Source of the DNA: Paenibacillus albidus
GTDB taxonomy: Bacteria; Bacillota; Bacilli; Paenibacillales; Paenibacillaceae
Reading direction: 5' to 3'
NCBI RefSeq assembly: GCF_014644435.1
Contig: NZ_BMKR01000016.1
Coordinates: 1-64,000, forward strand
DNA length: 64,000 nucleotides
Shown here: in pieces, positions 1-9,511 of the stretch
How the letters are laid out: the number at the start of each line of letters is the position of its first letter
Position numbering within the stretch: position 1 is the first letter of the stretch
The notes under the pieces: model-generated
What the model saw: only the letters and a program-made list of their open reading frames with translations
What the model was told of the DNA's origin: nothing
Database searches by the model: none
Made by a program: the position numbers and the translations under genes

Positions 1-48
1 TTTTGCAAGAATGAATGTGGTTGTGTCCAAATTTAGGGGGTTAATCCG

Positions 49-344
49 AAAATGCCTTAGAATGAAGCGATCCCGGGGAATCGAGCCTCATGGAAGGCAA
101 AAATGCCTTAGAATGAAGCGATCCCGGGGAATCGAGCCTCCTGGAAGGCAAAAATGCCTTAGAATGACGCGATCCCGGGGAATCGAGCCTCCTGGAAGGC
201 AAGAAAATGCCTCAGAATCGCGCGATCCCGGGGAATCGAGCCTCCTGGAAGGCAAAAATGCCTTAAAATTGCGCGATCCCGGGGAATCGAGCCTCCTGGA
301 AGGCAAAAATGCCTTAGAATCGCGCGATCCCGGGGAATCGAGCC
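49..344. repeat. Tandem repeat array, family A (six units, 51-bp period)
   Basis: Six direct repeats are seen. The equivalent T of the TGCCTT motif falls at 53, 104, 155, 208, 259 and 310, giving steps of 51, 51, 53, 51 and 51. Each unit opens with TGCCTTAGAAT, has a near-palindromic middle around GATCCCGGGGAATCG, and closes with CTGGAAGGCA. The last copy lacks the closing arm. Unit junctions form AAGGCA-AAAA-TGCCTT, a perfect 6-bp inverted repeat with a 4-nt loop. Copies are nearly identical with no unique spacers, so this is not CRISPR. Because 51 is a multiple of three, long ORFs of 17-residue repeats open on both strands; I regard them as spurious. Confidence 0.93.
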
Positions 345-439
345 AGCCATCGGCAGAGCTATCCCCAAATGGGTTAATTCATCGGGGGGATCTGCCCGGC
401 AATCCATCCTGAAAGTGAAATGAAAATAATGAAAACATA

Positions 440-468
440 TTTACATTCTACATTAGAAGGATTATAAT
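440..468 (+). promoter_or_regulatory. Probable sigma-A promoter of mntH
   Basis: TTTACA at 440-445 and TATAAT at 463-468 are separated by exactly 17 bp. They lie just upstream of an operator-like sequence and about 75 bp before the mntH start. Confidence 0.7.
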
Positions 469-478
469 CAATTTATAA

Positions 479-499
479 AAGTTGCACTAGGGAAACTTT
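479..499 (+). promoter_or_regulatory. MntR-like operator upstream of mntH
   Basis: AAGTTGCACTAGGGAAAC at 479-496 resembles the MntR boxes I recall from Bacillus (TTTGC, a few bases, then GGAAACT). It contains the inverted repeat AAAGTT / AACTTT (478-483, 494-499). It starts about 10 bp after the -10 box, where a bound repressor would block transcription. A near-identical 18-mer (16/18) lies at 53575-53592 before a metal ATPase gene. The regulator assignment is inference. An outer repeat AAAAGTTG / CAACTTTT brackets 477-519. Confidence 0.6.
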
Positions 500-541
500 C
501 GTGTGTATAGACAACTTTTCCCGGCAAGAGGAGGGATTAAC

Positions 542-1846
542 ATGCTGGAACAAAATGCAGCAGAATCGAAAATAATCAATACGCATCATAAAGCACATAA
601 AAATACAATATCGGCACAAGCCGTGCTGAATGGGGACATCAAAGGCCTCAAAAGGCTGCTTCCTTTCCTGGGCCCGGCCTTTATCGCCGCAGTGGCGTAT
701 TTGGACCCCGGCAACTTTGGCACTAATATAACCGCAGGGTCAAAATATGGCTACCTTCTGTTATGGGTCATTGCCGCTTCCAATTTAATGGCTGTGCTTA
801 TACAGTCATTGTCTGCCAAGCTGGGGATTGCCACCGGCAAAAATTTGCCGGAGGTTGCCCGGGAGCGATTCCCGAAGAGCGTATCCATCTTTCTGTGGAT
901 TCAGAGTGAGCTCGTCATCATCGCCACGGATCTGGCCGAGTTTATCGGGGCGGCCTTGGGGCTGTATCTGCTGTTCGATATCCCGATGCTACCGGCTGCA
1001 CTGATTACGGCTGTGGGGTCATTTGCCATTCTGGAGCTTCAGCGGCGGGGGTACCGTTCATTGGAGGCTGGAATTGCCGCTATGGTGCTGATCGTCGTTT
1101 TGGCCTTTGCTTTTCAGGTCATTGTAGCCAAGCCTGATCTCGGCGCGGTAGCGGCGGGGATATTTACTCCAAGCTTCGAGGGTGTAGACAGCATTATGCT
1201 GGCGGCCGGAATCCTGGGCGCAACGGTGATGCCGCATGCGATCTATCTCCATTCGTCCCTTACCCAAAACCGGGTGGTCGGCAAAGACGAGGCAGAGAAG
1301 AAACAGATCTTTAAGCTGGAATTCATTGATATTCTTATCGCCATGCTGATTGCGGGTGCAGTCAATATGGCAATGATTGTCGTATCCGCTGCTTTATTTT
1401 TTAAAAATGGTCTGGTCGTTGAAGATCTCGATGTAGCCTTTCACCAGTTCAGTCAGCTGGCAGGTCCGGTAACGGCGATTGCGTTCGGACTGGGGTTGCT
1501 GATCGCCGGACTGTCGAGTTCTTCCGTAGGAACGATGGCGGGTGATGTGGTCATGCAGGGCTTCATTAATAAAAGAATCAATCTGTACCTCCGGCGGGCG
1601 ATTACAACCATACCACCGCTTGTGATTATCTTTTTGGGGGTCAATGCGACGGATGCGCTCGTTATGAGCCAGGTGGTGTTGTCTTTCGGGATCGCCTTTG
1701 CACTGATTCCTTTGGTTATATTTACAAGCAACCGCCAGATTATGGGCGGCCTGGTCAATCACCGGGTGACCTCTTTTCTGGGCTGGATGATTTCCGGCCT
1801 GGTGGTGACCTTGAATTTATTCCTGGTGTACGAAATGCTGGTATAA
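542..1846 (+). CDS. mntH: Nramp family divalent metal (Mn2+/Fe2+) transporter MntH
   Basis: 434-residue integral membrane protein of the Nramp family, which imports Mn2+ (and Fe2+) with protons. The family metal-binding signatures are present: DPGN at about residues 55-58 in the first membrane segment and MPH at about 230-232 in the sixth. About eleven hydrophobic segments follow a polar N-terminus of about 35 residues. An in-frame ATG exists at 503, but the ATG at 542 has a GAGGAGGG ribosome site seven bases upstream, so that start is preferred. The gene is monocistronic, with a strong promoter, an MntR-like operator and a shared terminator. Repression when manganese is sufficient is inferred from the operator. 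Length and motifs are typical. Confidence 0.95.
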   Translation: MLEQNAAESKIINTHHKAHKNTISAQAVLNGDIKGLKRLLPFLGPAFIAAVAYLDPGNFGTNITAGSKYGYLLLWVIAASNLMAVLIQSLSAKLGIATGKNLPEVARERFPKSVSIFLWIQSELVIIATDLAEFIGAALGLYLLFDIPMLPAALITAVGSFAILELQRRGYRSLEAGIAAMVLIVVLAFAFQVIVAKPDLGAVAAGIFTPSFEGVDSIMLAAGILGATVMPHAIYLHSSLTQNRVVGKDEAEKKQIFKLEFIDILIAMLIAGAVNMAMIVVSAALFFKNGLVVEDLDVAFHQFSQLAGPVTAIAFGLGLLIAGLSSSSVGTMAGDVVMQGFINKRINLYLRRAITTIPPLVIIFLGVNATDALVMSQVVLSFGIAFALIPLVIFTSNRQIMGGLVNHRVTSFLGWMISGLVVTLNLFLVYEMLV

Positions 1847-1921
1847 GTCTAACCAGGATAACCATTGAAAGTCCGGCACAAAGGAATTATTCCAATTAAT
1901 CTAATCATTTGAATAAAAATG

Positions 1922-1965
1922 AAGCCGTCCCGCAGCCATGAATAGCTGCCGGGACGGCTTTTTGT
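1922..1965. terminator. Bidirectional terminator between mntH and the sugar ABC operon
   Basis: AAGCCGTCCCG (1922-1932) pairs with CGGGACGGCTT (1950-1960), followed by TTTTT on the plus strand and an AT-rich tract on the minus strand. It lies between two convergent genes and can serve both. Confidence 0.85.
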
Positions 1966-1968
1966 CTA

Positions 1969-3276
1969 TTATTGCTTCACAATATCCTGTACGGCTTGAT
2001 CCAACTCCTCCAGAAGTTGATCGCGCTTGATCTGGCCGCCGAGATACTCCTGCATGGCTGCGCCGAAGCCTTGCGTTACACCGTCGGGGAACATATCCCA
2101 GTTCCAGCCGAGGGCAGTGGAGGATTTCTCCTGGACGGCACTGGCGACTTGGCCGATGTCTTCCGTCTGGGTTTCAATGTTGGTTTCGGCGGGAATGAAT
2201 TTGAATTCCTTCGTCAGATAGGTCTGGCCGGTTTCTGAAGTGACCATCCAGTTCAGGAAGGCTTTGGCTTCTTCGGGATGTTCGGATTTGCTGTTGACGA
2301 TATAGTTATTCGGCACACCGACGAGAATTGAACCTTCTTTATCGCTGATCGGGAGGGGGAGGATGCCCAGCTCCAATGCCGGATCAATCTTGTCGATATC
2401 TCCTTGGGTCCAGTTGCCTTGGAGCATCATCGCCGCTTTGCCGGAAGCAAAGTCCGCGATTTGAGTGGCATAGTCGGTGGTCATCTTGCTGTCTTGGGCA
2501 TTGTCAAAAATAACATCAACCAAATCCAGCCATTGCTTGAAAACGGCATCGTCCTTGATTGTTTGTGTTCCGGCCTTGACATTGTCAATGAATTGCTTCG
2601 GATCAGGCTGATTGGCCAGCGCCACGTTGACCAGATGCATCCCCATGGACCACCACTCATTGGTAGCTTCAAAAGGGGTGATTCCGGCCGCCTTTAGCTT
2701 CTCCACAGTATCTTTCAACTGAGGCAGCGTCTTGGGTTCTTCGGTAATCCCGGCTTGTTCGAATAAGGCTTTGTTATAGATTAAGCCATAACCCTCTACA
2801 TTCATCGGCATGCCGTACAGCTTGCCGTCTACGGTTGCGGGAACTTTGGCACTGGCAATCAGGTCCTTGGCCCATGGCTCATCCGATAAATCGGTGGCCC
2901 GGTCCAAATAAGGAACGAGTGCCGTGAAGCCGCCGTTGTTAAAAATCTCGGGCTCCGAGCCGGAGGCAATCTCCGCTTTGAGCAAGGCACCGTAATCCTC
3001 GCCCCCGCCATGGGTTTCCACTTCGACTTTGATGCCGGTCTCCTCCTCATATTCCTCGGCGAGCGCATTCAGCTGCTCGGCGATCTCCACCTTGAACTGG
3101 AACATTTTGATCGTTACATCTTTAGCCGGGGCCGCAGTTGCTTCCACCGCCGCCGATTTCTTTGATGTGTTGTCAGCGCTCTCATTTGCTGCGGAATTCG
3201 TATTGCCACCGTTTCCGCATCCTGCGATAATAAGAGTGCAAACGATTGCAGATAAAAATGAAAGTTTTCTCTTCAT
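1969..3276 (-). CDS. Extracellular sugar-binding lipoprotein of an ABC importer
   Basis: 435-residue family 1 solute-binding protein, the substrate-capturing part of a carbohydrate ABC importer. It has an N-terminal lipoprotein signal, LIIAGC, with the lipid-attachment cysteine at about residue 20, then a Ser/Asn-rich linker and a bilobal binding domain to the end. I start at the ATG at 3276 because GGGAGGTT lies just upstream; a longer frame reaches 3327 without a ribosome site. It is the third gene of a minus-strand operon after two permeases, and no ATPase gene is in the operon, which is common where a shared MsmX-type ATPase serves several importers. The divergent YesMN-type pair at 5254-8666 is the likely regulator. 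The substrate cannot be read from sequence. Confidence 0.9.
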   Translation of the reverse strand: MKRKLSFLSAIVCTLIIAGCGNGGNTNSAANESADNTSKKSAAVEATAAPAKDVTIKMFQFKVEIAEQLNALAEEYEEETGIKVEVETHGGGEDYGALLKAEIASGSEPEIFNNGGFTALVPYLDRATDLSDEPWAKDLIASAKVPATVDGKLYGMPMNVEGYGLIYNKALFEQAGITEEPKTLPQLKDTVEKLKAAGITPFEATNEWWSMGMHLVNVALANQPDPKQFIDNVKAGTQTIKDDAVFKQWLDLVDVIFDNAQDSKMTTDYATQIADFASGKAAMMLQGNWTQGDIDKIDPALELGILPLPISDKEGSILVGVPNNYIVNSKSEHPEEAKAFLNWMVTSETGQTYLTKEFKFIPAETNIETQTEDIGQVASAVQEKSSTALGWNWDMFPDGVTQGFGAAMQEYLGGQIKRDQLLEELDQAVQDIVKQ

Positions 3277-3381
3277 AGAATAACCTCCCTGTTTTTTCTT
3301 TTTTTGTACTCTGTCATCGTAAAGCAAACCACCGTGGACTTACACTTAAATTTTTGCTGGAAAAGGTGGATATTATTGCGG

Positions 3382-4218
3382 TCATCCTTTAATGGATCCG
3401 GCCGTCACTCCTTCTACAATGTAGTTTTGCAGCGACAGGAAGAAGAGCAGTATGGGAGTAATGGCCATGACCAGACCCGCCAGTGCCAAGTCCCATTTCT
3501 TCGTGTATTGACCAAAAAATTTGGTCACAGCTACAGGCAACGTGGTCAGATCCTTATTCCCGCCAATGACCAGCACCGGCAGCAGATAGTCATTCCAGAT
3601 CCATAAAGTATTCAGGATGATTACGGTAACAATGATGGGCAGCAGCAGCGGGAAGACAATCCGGAAAAAAACGCCATAGGGGTTGGAGCCATCCACACGG
3701 GCCGCCTCCTCCAGCTCATAGGGGACTGTCTTGATAAAGCCGTGGAACAGAAACACCGACAGCGGCATCCCGAAGCCGAGATAGCAGGCCACGATTCCAT
3801 ACAGCTCGCCGCGCAGCTCCAGCATACTAATGACCCGTACCAATTGCAGCATCAGGGACTGGAACGGAATAATCATTGCCGAGATCAGCAGCATGAATAC
3901 GAATGCGTTGAAGCGCGACGGCTTGCGGACAATCTGATACGCGGCCATGGAGCTGAACAGGACAATAAAAATGACACTCAAGATGGTGATTTGCAGTGAG
4001 TTCCAGAAGGCTTGCGGAAAATCAATGGCTGCCCACACCTTCGAATAATTCTCCCACTGAACAGCTTTCGGAAAGGAAGCTGCATCCACCAGGATCTCCT
4101 TAAGCCCCTTCACCGAATTCGTCAATACGAGGTAAAAAGGGGAGAGAAAGACCAGGGCCAGAAGGACGGCGGCGATTTCCAGAATAAAGGTGCTTGGGCG
4201 GTATCTGCTGCTGTTCAT
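3382..4218 (-). CDS. Sugar ABC transporter permease, MalG type
   Basis: 278-residue inner-membrane permease of the binding-protein-dependent sugar importer family. About six hydrophobic segments are visible. The cytoplasmic EAA loop that docks the ATPase reads EEAARVDGSNPYGVF. The start is joined to the preceding permease by a TAATG junction (one-base overlap), so the two should be translationally coupled and form the heterodimeric channel. A gap of about 105 bp separates it from the binding-protein gene. Nothing looks abnormal. Confidence 0.92.
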   Translation of the reverse strand: MNSSRYRPSTFILEIAAVLLALVFLSPFYLVLTNSVKGLKEILVDAASFPKAVQWENYSKVWAAIDFPQAFWNSLQITILSVIFIVLFSSMAAYQIVRKPSRFNAFVFMLLISAMIIPFQSLMLQLVRVISMLELRGELYGIVACYLGFGMPLSVFLFHGFIKTVPYELEEAARVDGSNPYGVFFRIVFPLLLPIIVTVIILNTLWIWNDYLLPVLVIGGNKDLTTLPVAVTKFFGQYTKKWDLALAGLVMAITPILLFFLSLQNYIVEGVTAGSIKG

Positions 4219-5108
4219 TAGGCTGACACCTCTTTTCTTTTGGTAATCCAGACTTGGGTGACGGTAATCAGAGAGACTGCGAAGAAGAAAAGCAACGCTT
4301 TGGCTGTTCCAAGACCGTAGCGGTTGTTAATAAGCGCTTCCGCATAGATGTTGTAGGCGAGCGATTGGGTGGAGGTTCCCGGACCGCCTTTCGTGAGCGA
4401 CAGATTAAGGTCGAACATTTTAAAGGCGTTCGAGGTGGTCAGGAACAGGCAGATGGTAATCGCCGGCATGATTAAAGGGACATACACGCTTTTGAACAAT
4501 TGGGGAGCGCGTGCACCGTCAATTTTTGCCGCTTCAATCAGATCCTTGGGAATACCGGCAAGAGCGGCAATGTAAATAACCATCATGTAGCCTGCGGTCT
4601 GCCAGACAAAAACTATGACAAGACCCCAGAATCCGGTACCTGGTGTACCCAGCCATGGCAGCTCAAAGAAATGGATGCCCGTCATTTCGCCGATGGTGGC
4701 GAAGCCTTTGGTGAAGATAAACTGCCAGATGTAGCCCAGCAGGATACCGCCGATCACATTGGGCATAAAAAATATCGTCCGCAGCAGCTTCTTGGTCTTC
4801 AGGGCCGTCATCAGCACAAAAGCGAGCAGAAGCGCCAGGATATTGGCGGCAAGCACCGATACAGCTGTGAAACGGAGTGTGAAATACAGCGATTCCCAGA
4901 ACTTGTCATCCTTCGTGAAGATCCGTCTCCAGTTGGCTGAGCCGGTCCAGACCGCTTTGTCGAGATCCAGGCCATTCCAGTCAGTGGAAGAATAGTAGAA
5001 GCCGAGAATGAATGGTGCGACCACAATGGTCAGAAAAAAGATCAGGCAGGGTCCCAGAAAGACGATTTGCTGTCCCCAGCCTTTAGGCATGTGCAGAGCT
5101 TTTCTCAT
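4218..5108 (-). CDS. Sugar ABC transporter permease, MalF type
   Basis: 296-residue permease, partner of the MalG-type subunit. It has an N-terminal membrane segment near residues 13-36 and an EAA loop containing EAAKIDGARAPQLFK. It is the first gene of the minus-strand operon and has a good AAGGAG ribosome site. The 145-bp gap to the divergently transcribed sensor kinase must hold both promoters. This layout, an importer operon divergent from a YesM/YesN-type pair, is typical of Paenibacillus oligosaccharide loci. Confidence 0.92.
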   Translation of the reverse strand: MRKALHMPKGWGQQIVFLGPCLIFFLTIVVAPFILGFYYSSTDWNGLDLDKAVWTGSANWRRIFTKDDKFWESLYFTLRFTAVSVLAANILALLLAFVLMTALKTKKLLRTIFFMPNVIGGILLGYIWQFIFTKGFATIGEMTGIHFFELPWLGTPGTGFWGLVIVFVWQTAGYMMVIYIAALAGIPKDLIEAAKIDGARAPQLFKSVYVPLIMPAITICLFLTTSNAFKMFDLNLSLTKGGPGTSTQSLAYNIYAEALINNRYGLGTAKALLFFFAVSLITVTQVWITKRKEVSA

Positions 5109-5253
5109 AAGGAATCTCCTTTTTTAGAATTTGGCGGGTTCTCATGTTAATTATAAAAAGGCAGCCATGACACCAACACTCAATTTGATGTTCATAAAAG
5201 TGGATTATATTGCAGCTCCAAGCGGGCGGCAGGAAATTGAAGGGAGGACCGAA

Positions 5254-7095
5254 ATGTTCCGAAACAGTATCCGGACCCGGCTGATGGCCCTTGTGCTTCT
5301 GGCCACGGTCATTCCGTCAGGTATTTCTGTCACGTTCTCGTATCTGTATACCAAGGAGTCGGTAACCGAACAGGCCGTGAAGCAAAATAGGAAGCTGCTG
5401 ACGCTTGGGGAGGCCAATCTCAGCAGCTACTTCAGTGGCATTAACGAGAGGGCCTTGTCACTGTACAGCGGCATCAATGTCCCGGGTTCGTTCTACACGG
5501 CTCTTTTAACCGCCAAAGATCCGGACGACCCGGCAGCAGCGGCTCTTCCTGACAACCGGGGAGTGATGTCGACCCAGCTGTACAATCTGTTCCTCTCTGA
5601 CCGGAACATCTATCAGATCCATTTGTTTGTCCGGGTTGGGGAGCAGTCCAATTTGCTGTTGGGAGGATTGTTCCGCCGGGAGCGAAATGACTTGTATCGA
5701 CCTATGCCCGGTCCCGGCAATTCCAACCGGCCTTTCGTGGAGCGGACGCATTTGGATCATCAATACGGGGTGAAGTCCGGTTTTCCGAATCTGAAATCAG
5801 GTACGGTTCCAGTCTTCACAGCACATTTCCCCATCTACAGGACACCAAGCGACGAGGTGCTGGCTGATCTGTCCATCGACTACCGGCTCAGCGGCCTGGA
5901 GGACATCGCGAAGTCAATGTATGGTCCGGACACAGAGCGCCTGTATGTGCTGAATGAGCAAGGGGAAGCTCTGTATGCTTCAGACCCGGATTGGATCGGG
6001 AAGGAGGTCACGGCAGGCTGGAGTAATCTTCCGCCTGGAGTGGAGAGTGGACATCTGGCCTGGAACGAGGATGATTTTCAGGGGATTGTCATGTTCAGGC
6101 ATATGGACTCTCCGCTGTTCAAAGGTGATATTATCAAGCTCGTACCCTACGGGGACCTGTACAGTGATGCCAGAACGATCACCCGGGTCAGCACCGGCAT
6201 CGGTATTGTGTTCCTTATTCTCGGCGGAATTACGGCGGTGCTGATTTCCATCGGTTTCACAAGACCGATCAAGAAGCTGATTTCTTTTACCCAGAAGGTT
6301 CAGATCGGGCAGCTAGACGCCTATATGGATGCCGAACGGGAGGATGAATTCGGGCTGCTGACCCGCAAAATCACCGGAATGACACAGACCATCAACAATC
6401 TGATCGTGAAGGAGTACCGTCTGGAGATTGCCAATAAGACTAATCAGCTTAAAGCTCTCCAAGCCCAGGTTCATCCGCATTTTCTGTATAATGCGCTGCA
6501 ATCCATCGCAAGTTTATCCTTGCGTTACAATGCGCCTAAGGTGTACGATCTCATCTATTCACTGGGCAGCATGATGCGCTATTCGATGAATACCGAACGG
6601 ACCCGGGTACCGCTGCGGGATGAACTGGAGCATGTGGAGCATTACATCATGCTGCAGCAGGAAAGATTCGGCGAGGAGAATGTGCGGCTTGACATGGAGA
6701 TTGCGGAAGAGGCGCTTTGTATTCATGTTCCCAAAATGATGCTGCAGCCGATTGTCGAGAATATCTTCAAGCACGGGTTCGCAGACGGAATACGCCACGG
6801 AGTGATCTTTGTAAGCTGCATACTGGATGCGGAAGGAAGACTTGCGGTTACCGTCAGGGACAACGGCAAGGGAATTACGCCGGAGCGGCTGGAAGAGATT
6901 GAAGCCGGGCTGATGATTCTTGGCAGAACGGAGGTTGAAGAAATTGGACTGCGCAATGTGCTGGCCAGAATCCGGCTGCAAATGAACGAAGAGGCAAAGA
7001 TGCTGCTGCAGGGAGACAGCGGGAATGGGGTCACGGTTCGATTGCTTATTCCGCTGGACAAGGATAACGGAGAACAAAGGAGCGGGGAATCATGA
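5254..7095 (+). CDS. YesM-type sensor histidine kinase
   Basis: 613-residue membrane sensor kinase of the LytS/YesM class (His_kinase PF06580 plus HATPase_c). Visible order: membrane segment at about 10-30, extracytoplasmic Cache-like sensor at about 35-310, second membrane segment at about 314-334, HAMP at about 333-388, phospho-acceptor motif HPHFLYN (His at about 407), N box QPIVENIFKHG near 495, and G box DNGKGI. The start at 5254 is chosen for its GAAGGGAGG site; the open frame extends 41 codons further upstream without one. It overlaps the response regulator by four bases (ATGA). The likely role is sensing an extracellular sugar or the sugar-bound lipoprotein and activating the divergent ABC operon; the ligand is unknown. 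Confidence 0.92.
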   Translation: MFRNSIRTRLMALVLLATVIPSGISVTFSYLYTKESVTEQAVKQNRKLLTLGEANLSSYFSGINERALSLYSGINVPGSFYTALLTAKDPDDPAAAALPDNRGVMSTQLYNLFLSDRNIYQIHLFVRVGEQSNLLLGGLFRRERNDLYRPMPGPGNSNRPFVERTHLDHQYGVKSGFPNLKSGTVPVFTAHFPIYRTPSDEVLADLSIDYRLSGLEDIAKSMYGPDTERLYVLNEQGEALYASDPDWIGKEVTAGWSNLPPGVESGHLAWNEDDFQGIVMFRHMDSPLFKGDIIKLVPYGDLYSDARTITRVSTGIGIVFLILGGITAVLISIGFTRPIKKLISFTQKVQIGQLDAYMDAEREDEFGLLTRKITGMTQTINNLIVKEYRLEIANKTNQLKALQAQVHPHFLYNALQSIASLSLRYNAPKVYDLIYSLGSMMRYSMNTERTRVPLRDELEHVEHYIMLQQERFGEENVRLDMEIAEEALCIHVPKMMLQPIVENIFKHGFADGIRHGVIFVSCILDAEGRLAVTVRDNGKGITPERLEEIEAGLMILGRTEVEEIGLRNVLARIRLQMNEEAKMLLQGDSGNGVTVRLLIPLDKDNGEQRSGES

Positions 7096-8666
7096 AGGTG
7101 CTGATTGTAGACGATGAGAAGCATGTGCGGGAAGCGGTCCGCTATTTTGTCCCCTGGGAGAAGCACGGGATTAAAGACATCTATGAAGCAACCAATGGGC
7201 AGGAGGCGATAGCCATCATTCTTGAGCAGCAGCCGGCCATCGTCTTTACGGATATGCGGATGCCGCTGGTGGATGGGGCAGAGCTGCTGGAATGGCTGCA
7301 TGGGCATGCTCCGCACACCAAAACCATTGTGATCAGCGGGTATCAGGATTTCAATTATGTAAAGCCGGCCATTGTTTACGGAGGGATGGATTATTTGCTC
7401 AAGCCTTTGAACAGCAGGCAGTTGATTGAAGCCGCCGAGCGTGCTTTTCAGTTGTGGCAGGAGGAGAAGCGGGAACGGGAACGGGTCTGCCGCCAAAATA
7501 TTCAGCTCAATGTGCTGCGTCCTTTGTATTGGGACAAGGTACTGTCCGATCTGGTTTCCGGAAATGCCTCATTCCCAGAGCTTGAAGTATCATTGTCCGC
7601 TGAATTTGGCATGAGCAGGAAGGCAGACCGCTGTCGGGTGGCAGTTTGTTCTCTTCAGGCCGGGGGCTGCCGGCTCCTGCAAAGATTTCAAGGCGATGTA
7701 CAACTGGCATCTTTTGTACTGGCCAATGTCTGCAACGAGATTATGGCTCCGCATAGAAGCGGATATGCCTTTCGCTGCTGGCAAACCGGCGTTGATATCG
7801 CCATTCTGAGCTGGGATGGAGTGGATAAAATAGAGCAGCAGCTGCATCAGATGAACGAATCCTTCCAGCGGGTCTACGGCGTCCAGATGGAATTTGGGCT
7901 CAGCCGGGTTCATGCTTTTCCGCAAGGGCTGCAAGCGGCGTTTGAACAAGCCCGGCAAGGTCTTAGTGAACGTAATCTCCTGCACAAAGAAGGGCGGATT
8001 CATCTCTTCAGGGAAGCAGCCCGGGCGAGTGGATCTGAGAAGGACTGCGCCTTTCAAGCTCCACTGGAACCGTTAAGAATTGCTTTGTTATCCGGTGATC
8101 CTGAACGTATGGGACGGACTGTTGATGAATGGGCACAGCACCTCTCCGCGAGAACAACGCTGACGGAGGCAGGGTTTAACCGCCTGCATGAAGATCTCCG
8201 TTCTGTGTTTCTTCGCCGGAATCCGGAAGAAGAGGTTCATTTCGAGTTGTGCTACGATGAGCAAGGATGGTTCTCACTGGAGGGCTGGCGGGAACAGCTC
8301 AAGGCGCAACTGCTGAGGTTAACCAAAGAGAGCAGGCTCACCCAGACACCGGACAGCAGGCTGGTGCTGGAGATCCGCGATTATCTGGATCAGAATTACC
8401 ATCAGGAGATGACGCTGCAGCATATCGCCGAACGCTTTTTTGTCAGCAGGGAGAATATCTCGCGCAAGTACAAGCAGGTAACCGAAGAGAACCTGTCCGA
8501 CTACTTAACCCGGCTTAGAATCAGTAAGGCCAAGCTCCTGCTGCAAAATACGGAGTTGCGGCTGGCGCAAATTGCTGAACTGGTTGGTTATGAGGATGAG
8601 AAGTATTTTAGCCGCGTCTTCAAGAAAGCTACCGGTCAGACGCCAAGAGACTCCCGCAAGGGCTGA
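7092..8666 (+). CDS. YesN-type response regulator with AraC DNA-binding domain
   Basis: 524-residue regulator. The N-terminal receiver has an acidic pair at residues 7-8, phospho-acceptor Asp54 (FTDMRMP) and conserved Lys104 (LLKP). A long linker of about 300 residues follows. The C-terminal pair of AraC-type helix-turn-helix motifs spans about 425-522 and ends with the family signature around VGYEDEKYFSRVFKK. Cognate partner of the kinase at 5254 by overlap and family pairing. Predicted to activate the divergent sugar-importer promoter. Confidence 0.93.
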   Translation: MKVLIVDDEKHVREAVRYFVPWEKHGIKDIYEATNGQEAIAIILEQQPAIVFTDMRMPLVDGAELLEWLHGHAPHTKTIVISGYQDFNYVKPAIVYGGMDYLLKPLNSRQLIEAAERAFQLWQEEKRERERVCRQNIQLNVLRPLYWDKVLSDLVSGNASFPELEVSLSAEFGMSRKADRCRVAVCSLQAGGCRLLQRFQGDVQLASFVLANVCNEIMAPHRSGYAFRCWQTGVDIAILSWDGVDKIEQQLHQMNESFQRVYGVQMEFGLSRVHAFPQGLQAAFEQARQGLSERNLLHKEGRIHLFREAARASGSEKDCAFQAPLEPLRIALLSGDPERMGRTVDEWAQHLSARTTLTEAGFNRLHEDLRSVFLRRNPEEEVHFELCYDEQGWFSLEGWREQLKAQLLRLTKESRLTQTPDSRLVLEIRDYLDQNYHQEMTLQHIAERFFVSRENISRKYKQVTEENLSDYLTRLRISKAKLLLQNTELRLAQIAELVGYEDEKYFSRVFKKATGQTPRDSRKG

Positions 8667-8767
8667 CCCGGGAGAATTTAAGAGCAGGATGAGATTGGAA
8701 TGTTTCTGTGCCCATTTTATAAAATCTTTATAAATCCCCTCTAAGCTGTTCTCAGGAGGGGATTTTT

Positions 8768-9511
8768 GTGATGAGACAAGAGATGATTCTTGAAGTTGGC
8801 GGTGTAACCAAAACAGCCGGACGCAGAACCTTGGTGAAGGAGCTGTCATTTGGCGTTAGGCCCGGAGAGGTCTGCGGGTTCGTCGGGCCCAACGGAGCAG
8901 GCAAAACAACGCTGATCCGCATGATTACCGGCTTGATTAAGCCGGACAGCGGACAGATCAGGATAGATGGGGTGGATGTCCGTCAAGACCGGATAGCGGC
9001 CTTGTCCCGGGTAGGGGCGATTGTGGAATCGCCAATCTTTTTTCCATATATGTCAGGAAGGGGTAATCTGCTGAATCTGGCCCGGCTGCATGGGAACTTG
9101 CACACTTCCGCGCAGCGAAAAGCACGTGTAGAGGAAGTGCTGGCCATTGTTGACTTGAGCGGACGGGGGAGTGACAAGGTGAAGACCTATTCACTGGGCA
9201 TGAAGCAGCGGCTGGGCATCGCGCAAGCCCTGCTTGGCTCGCCCAAGCTGATTATTCTGGATGAGCCTGCGAACGGTCTCGATCCGATGGGCATCCGGGA
9301 TTTGCGCAATCTGATTCTGAAGCTGCGCGACGAACAAGGGATCAGCTTCTTCATCTCCAGTCATCTTCTGGATGAGCTGCAGCGGATATGCAGCCGGTTC
9401 GTCATCATCAAAGAGGGCGGTATGGTCTGGCAGGGAACCAGCGGGGAATGGGTGGATATCGCCGGCACACGCGGACTGGAAGAGCATTTTGTGGAGTTGA
9501 TGACCCGGTGA
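8768..9511 (+). CDS. ABC transporter ATP-binding protein, BcrA/LanF-like
   Basis: 247-residue ATPase. Walker A is GPNGAGKT at about residues 40-47, the signature loop is SLGMKQRLG, and Walker B ends in ILDEP with a downstream switch His in SSHLLDEL. The general type is that of ATPases exporting or detoxifying peptide antibiotics (bacitracin BcrA, lantibiotic-immunity LanF). The start is a GTG at 8768 with AGGAGGG seven bases upstream; the adjacent ATG at 8771 is an alternative. It is the first gene of a five-gene unit: ATPase, two permeases, response regulator, kinase. It overlaps the next gene by four bases (GTGA). Function as antimicrobial-peptide defence is inferred from architecture. Confidence 0.9.
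   Translation: MMRQEMILEVGGVTKTAGRRTLVKELSFGVRPGEVCGFVGPNGAGKTTLIRMITGLIKPDSGQIRIDGVDVRQDRIAALSRVGAIVESPIFFPYMSGRGNLLNLARLHGNLHTSAQRKARVEEVLAIVDLSGRGSDKVKTYSLGMKQRLGIAQALLGSPKLIILDEPANGLDPMGIRDLRNLILKLRDEQGISFFISSHLLDELQRICSRFVIIKEGGMVWQGTSGEWVDIAGTRGLEEHFVELMTR

Noticed and set aside
49..344. CRISPR array
   Set aside because: Units are contiguous and nearly identical with no unique spacers, and no cas genes are present.
11..412. Open frame of 17-residue repeats over the family A array, with frames on the minus strand too
   Set aside because: The array period is a multiple of three, which keeps all frames open. There is no ribosome site and no domain, and the inverted-repeat structure explains the conservation better.
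6723..7496. 257-codon frame antisense to the YesM/YesN genes
   Set aside because: It is a shadow of two strongly supported overlapping genes on the other strand and has no recognisable domain.
8651..8674. Terminator after the YesN-type gene
   Set aside because: CTCCCG/CGGGAG forms only a 6-bp stem across the stop codon without a T run; too weak to list.
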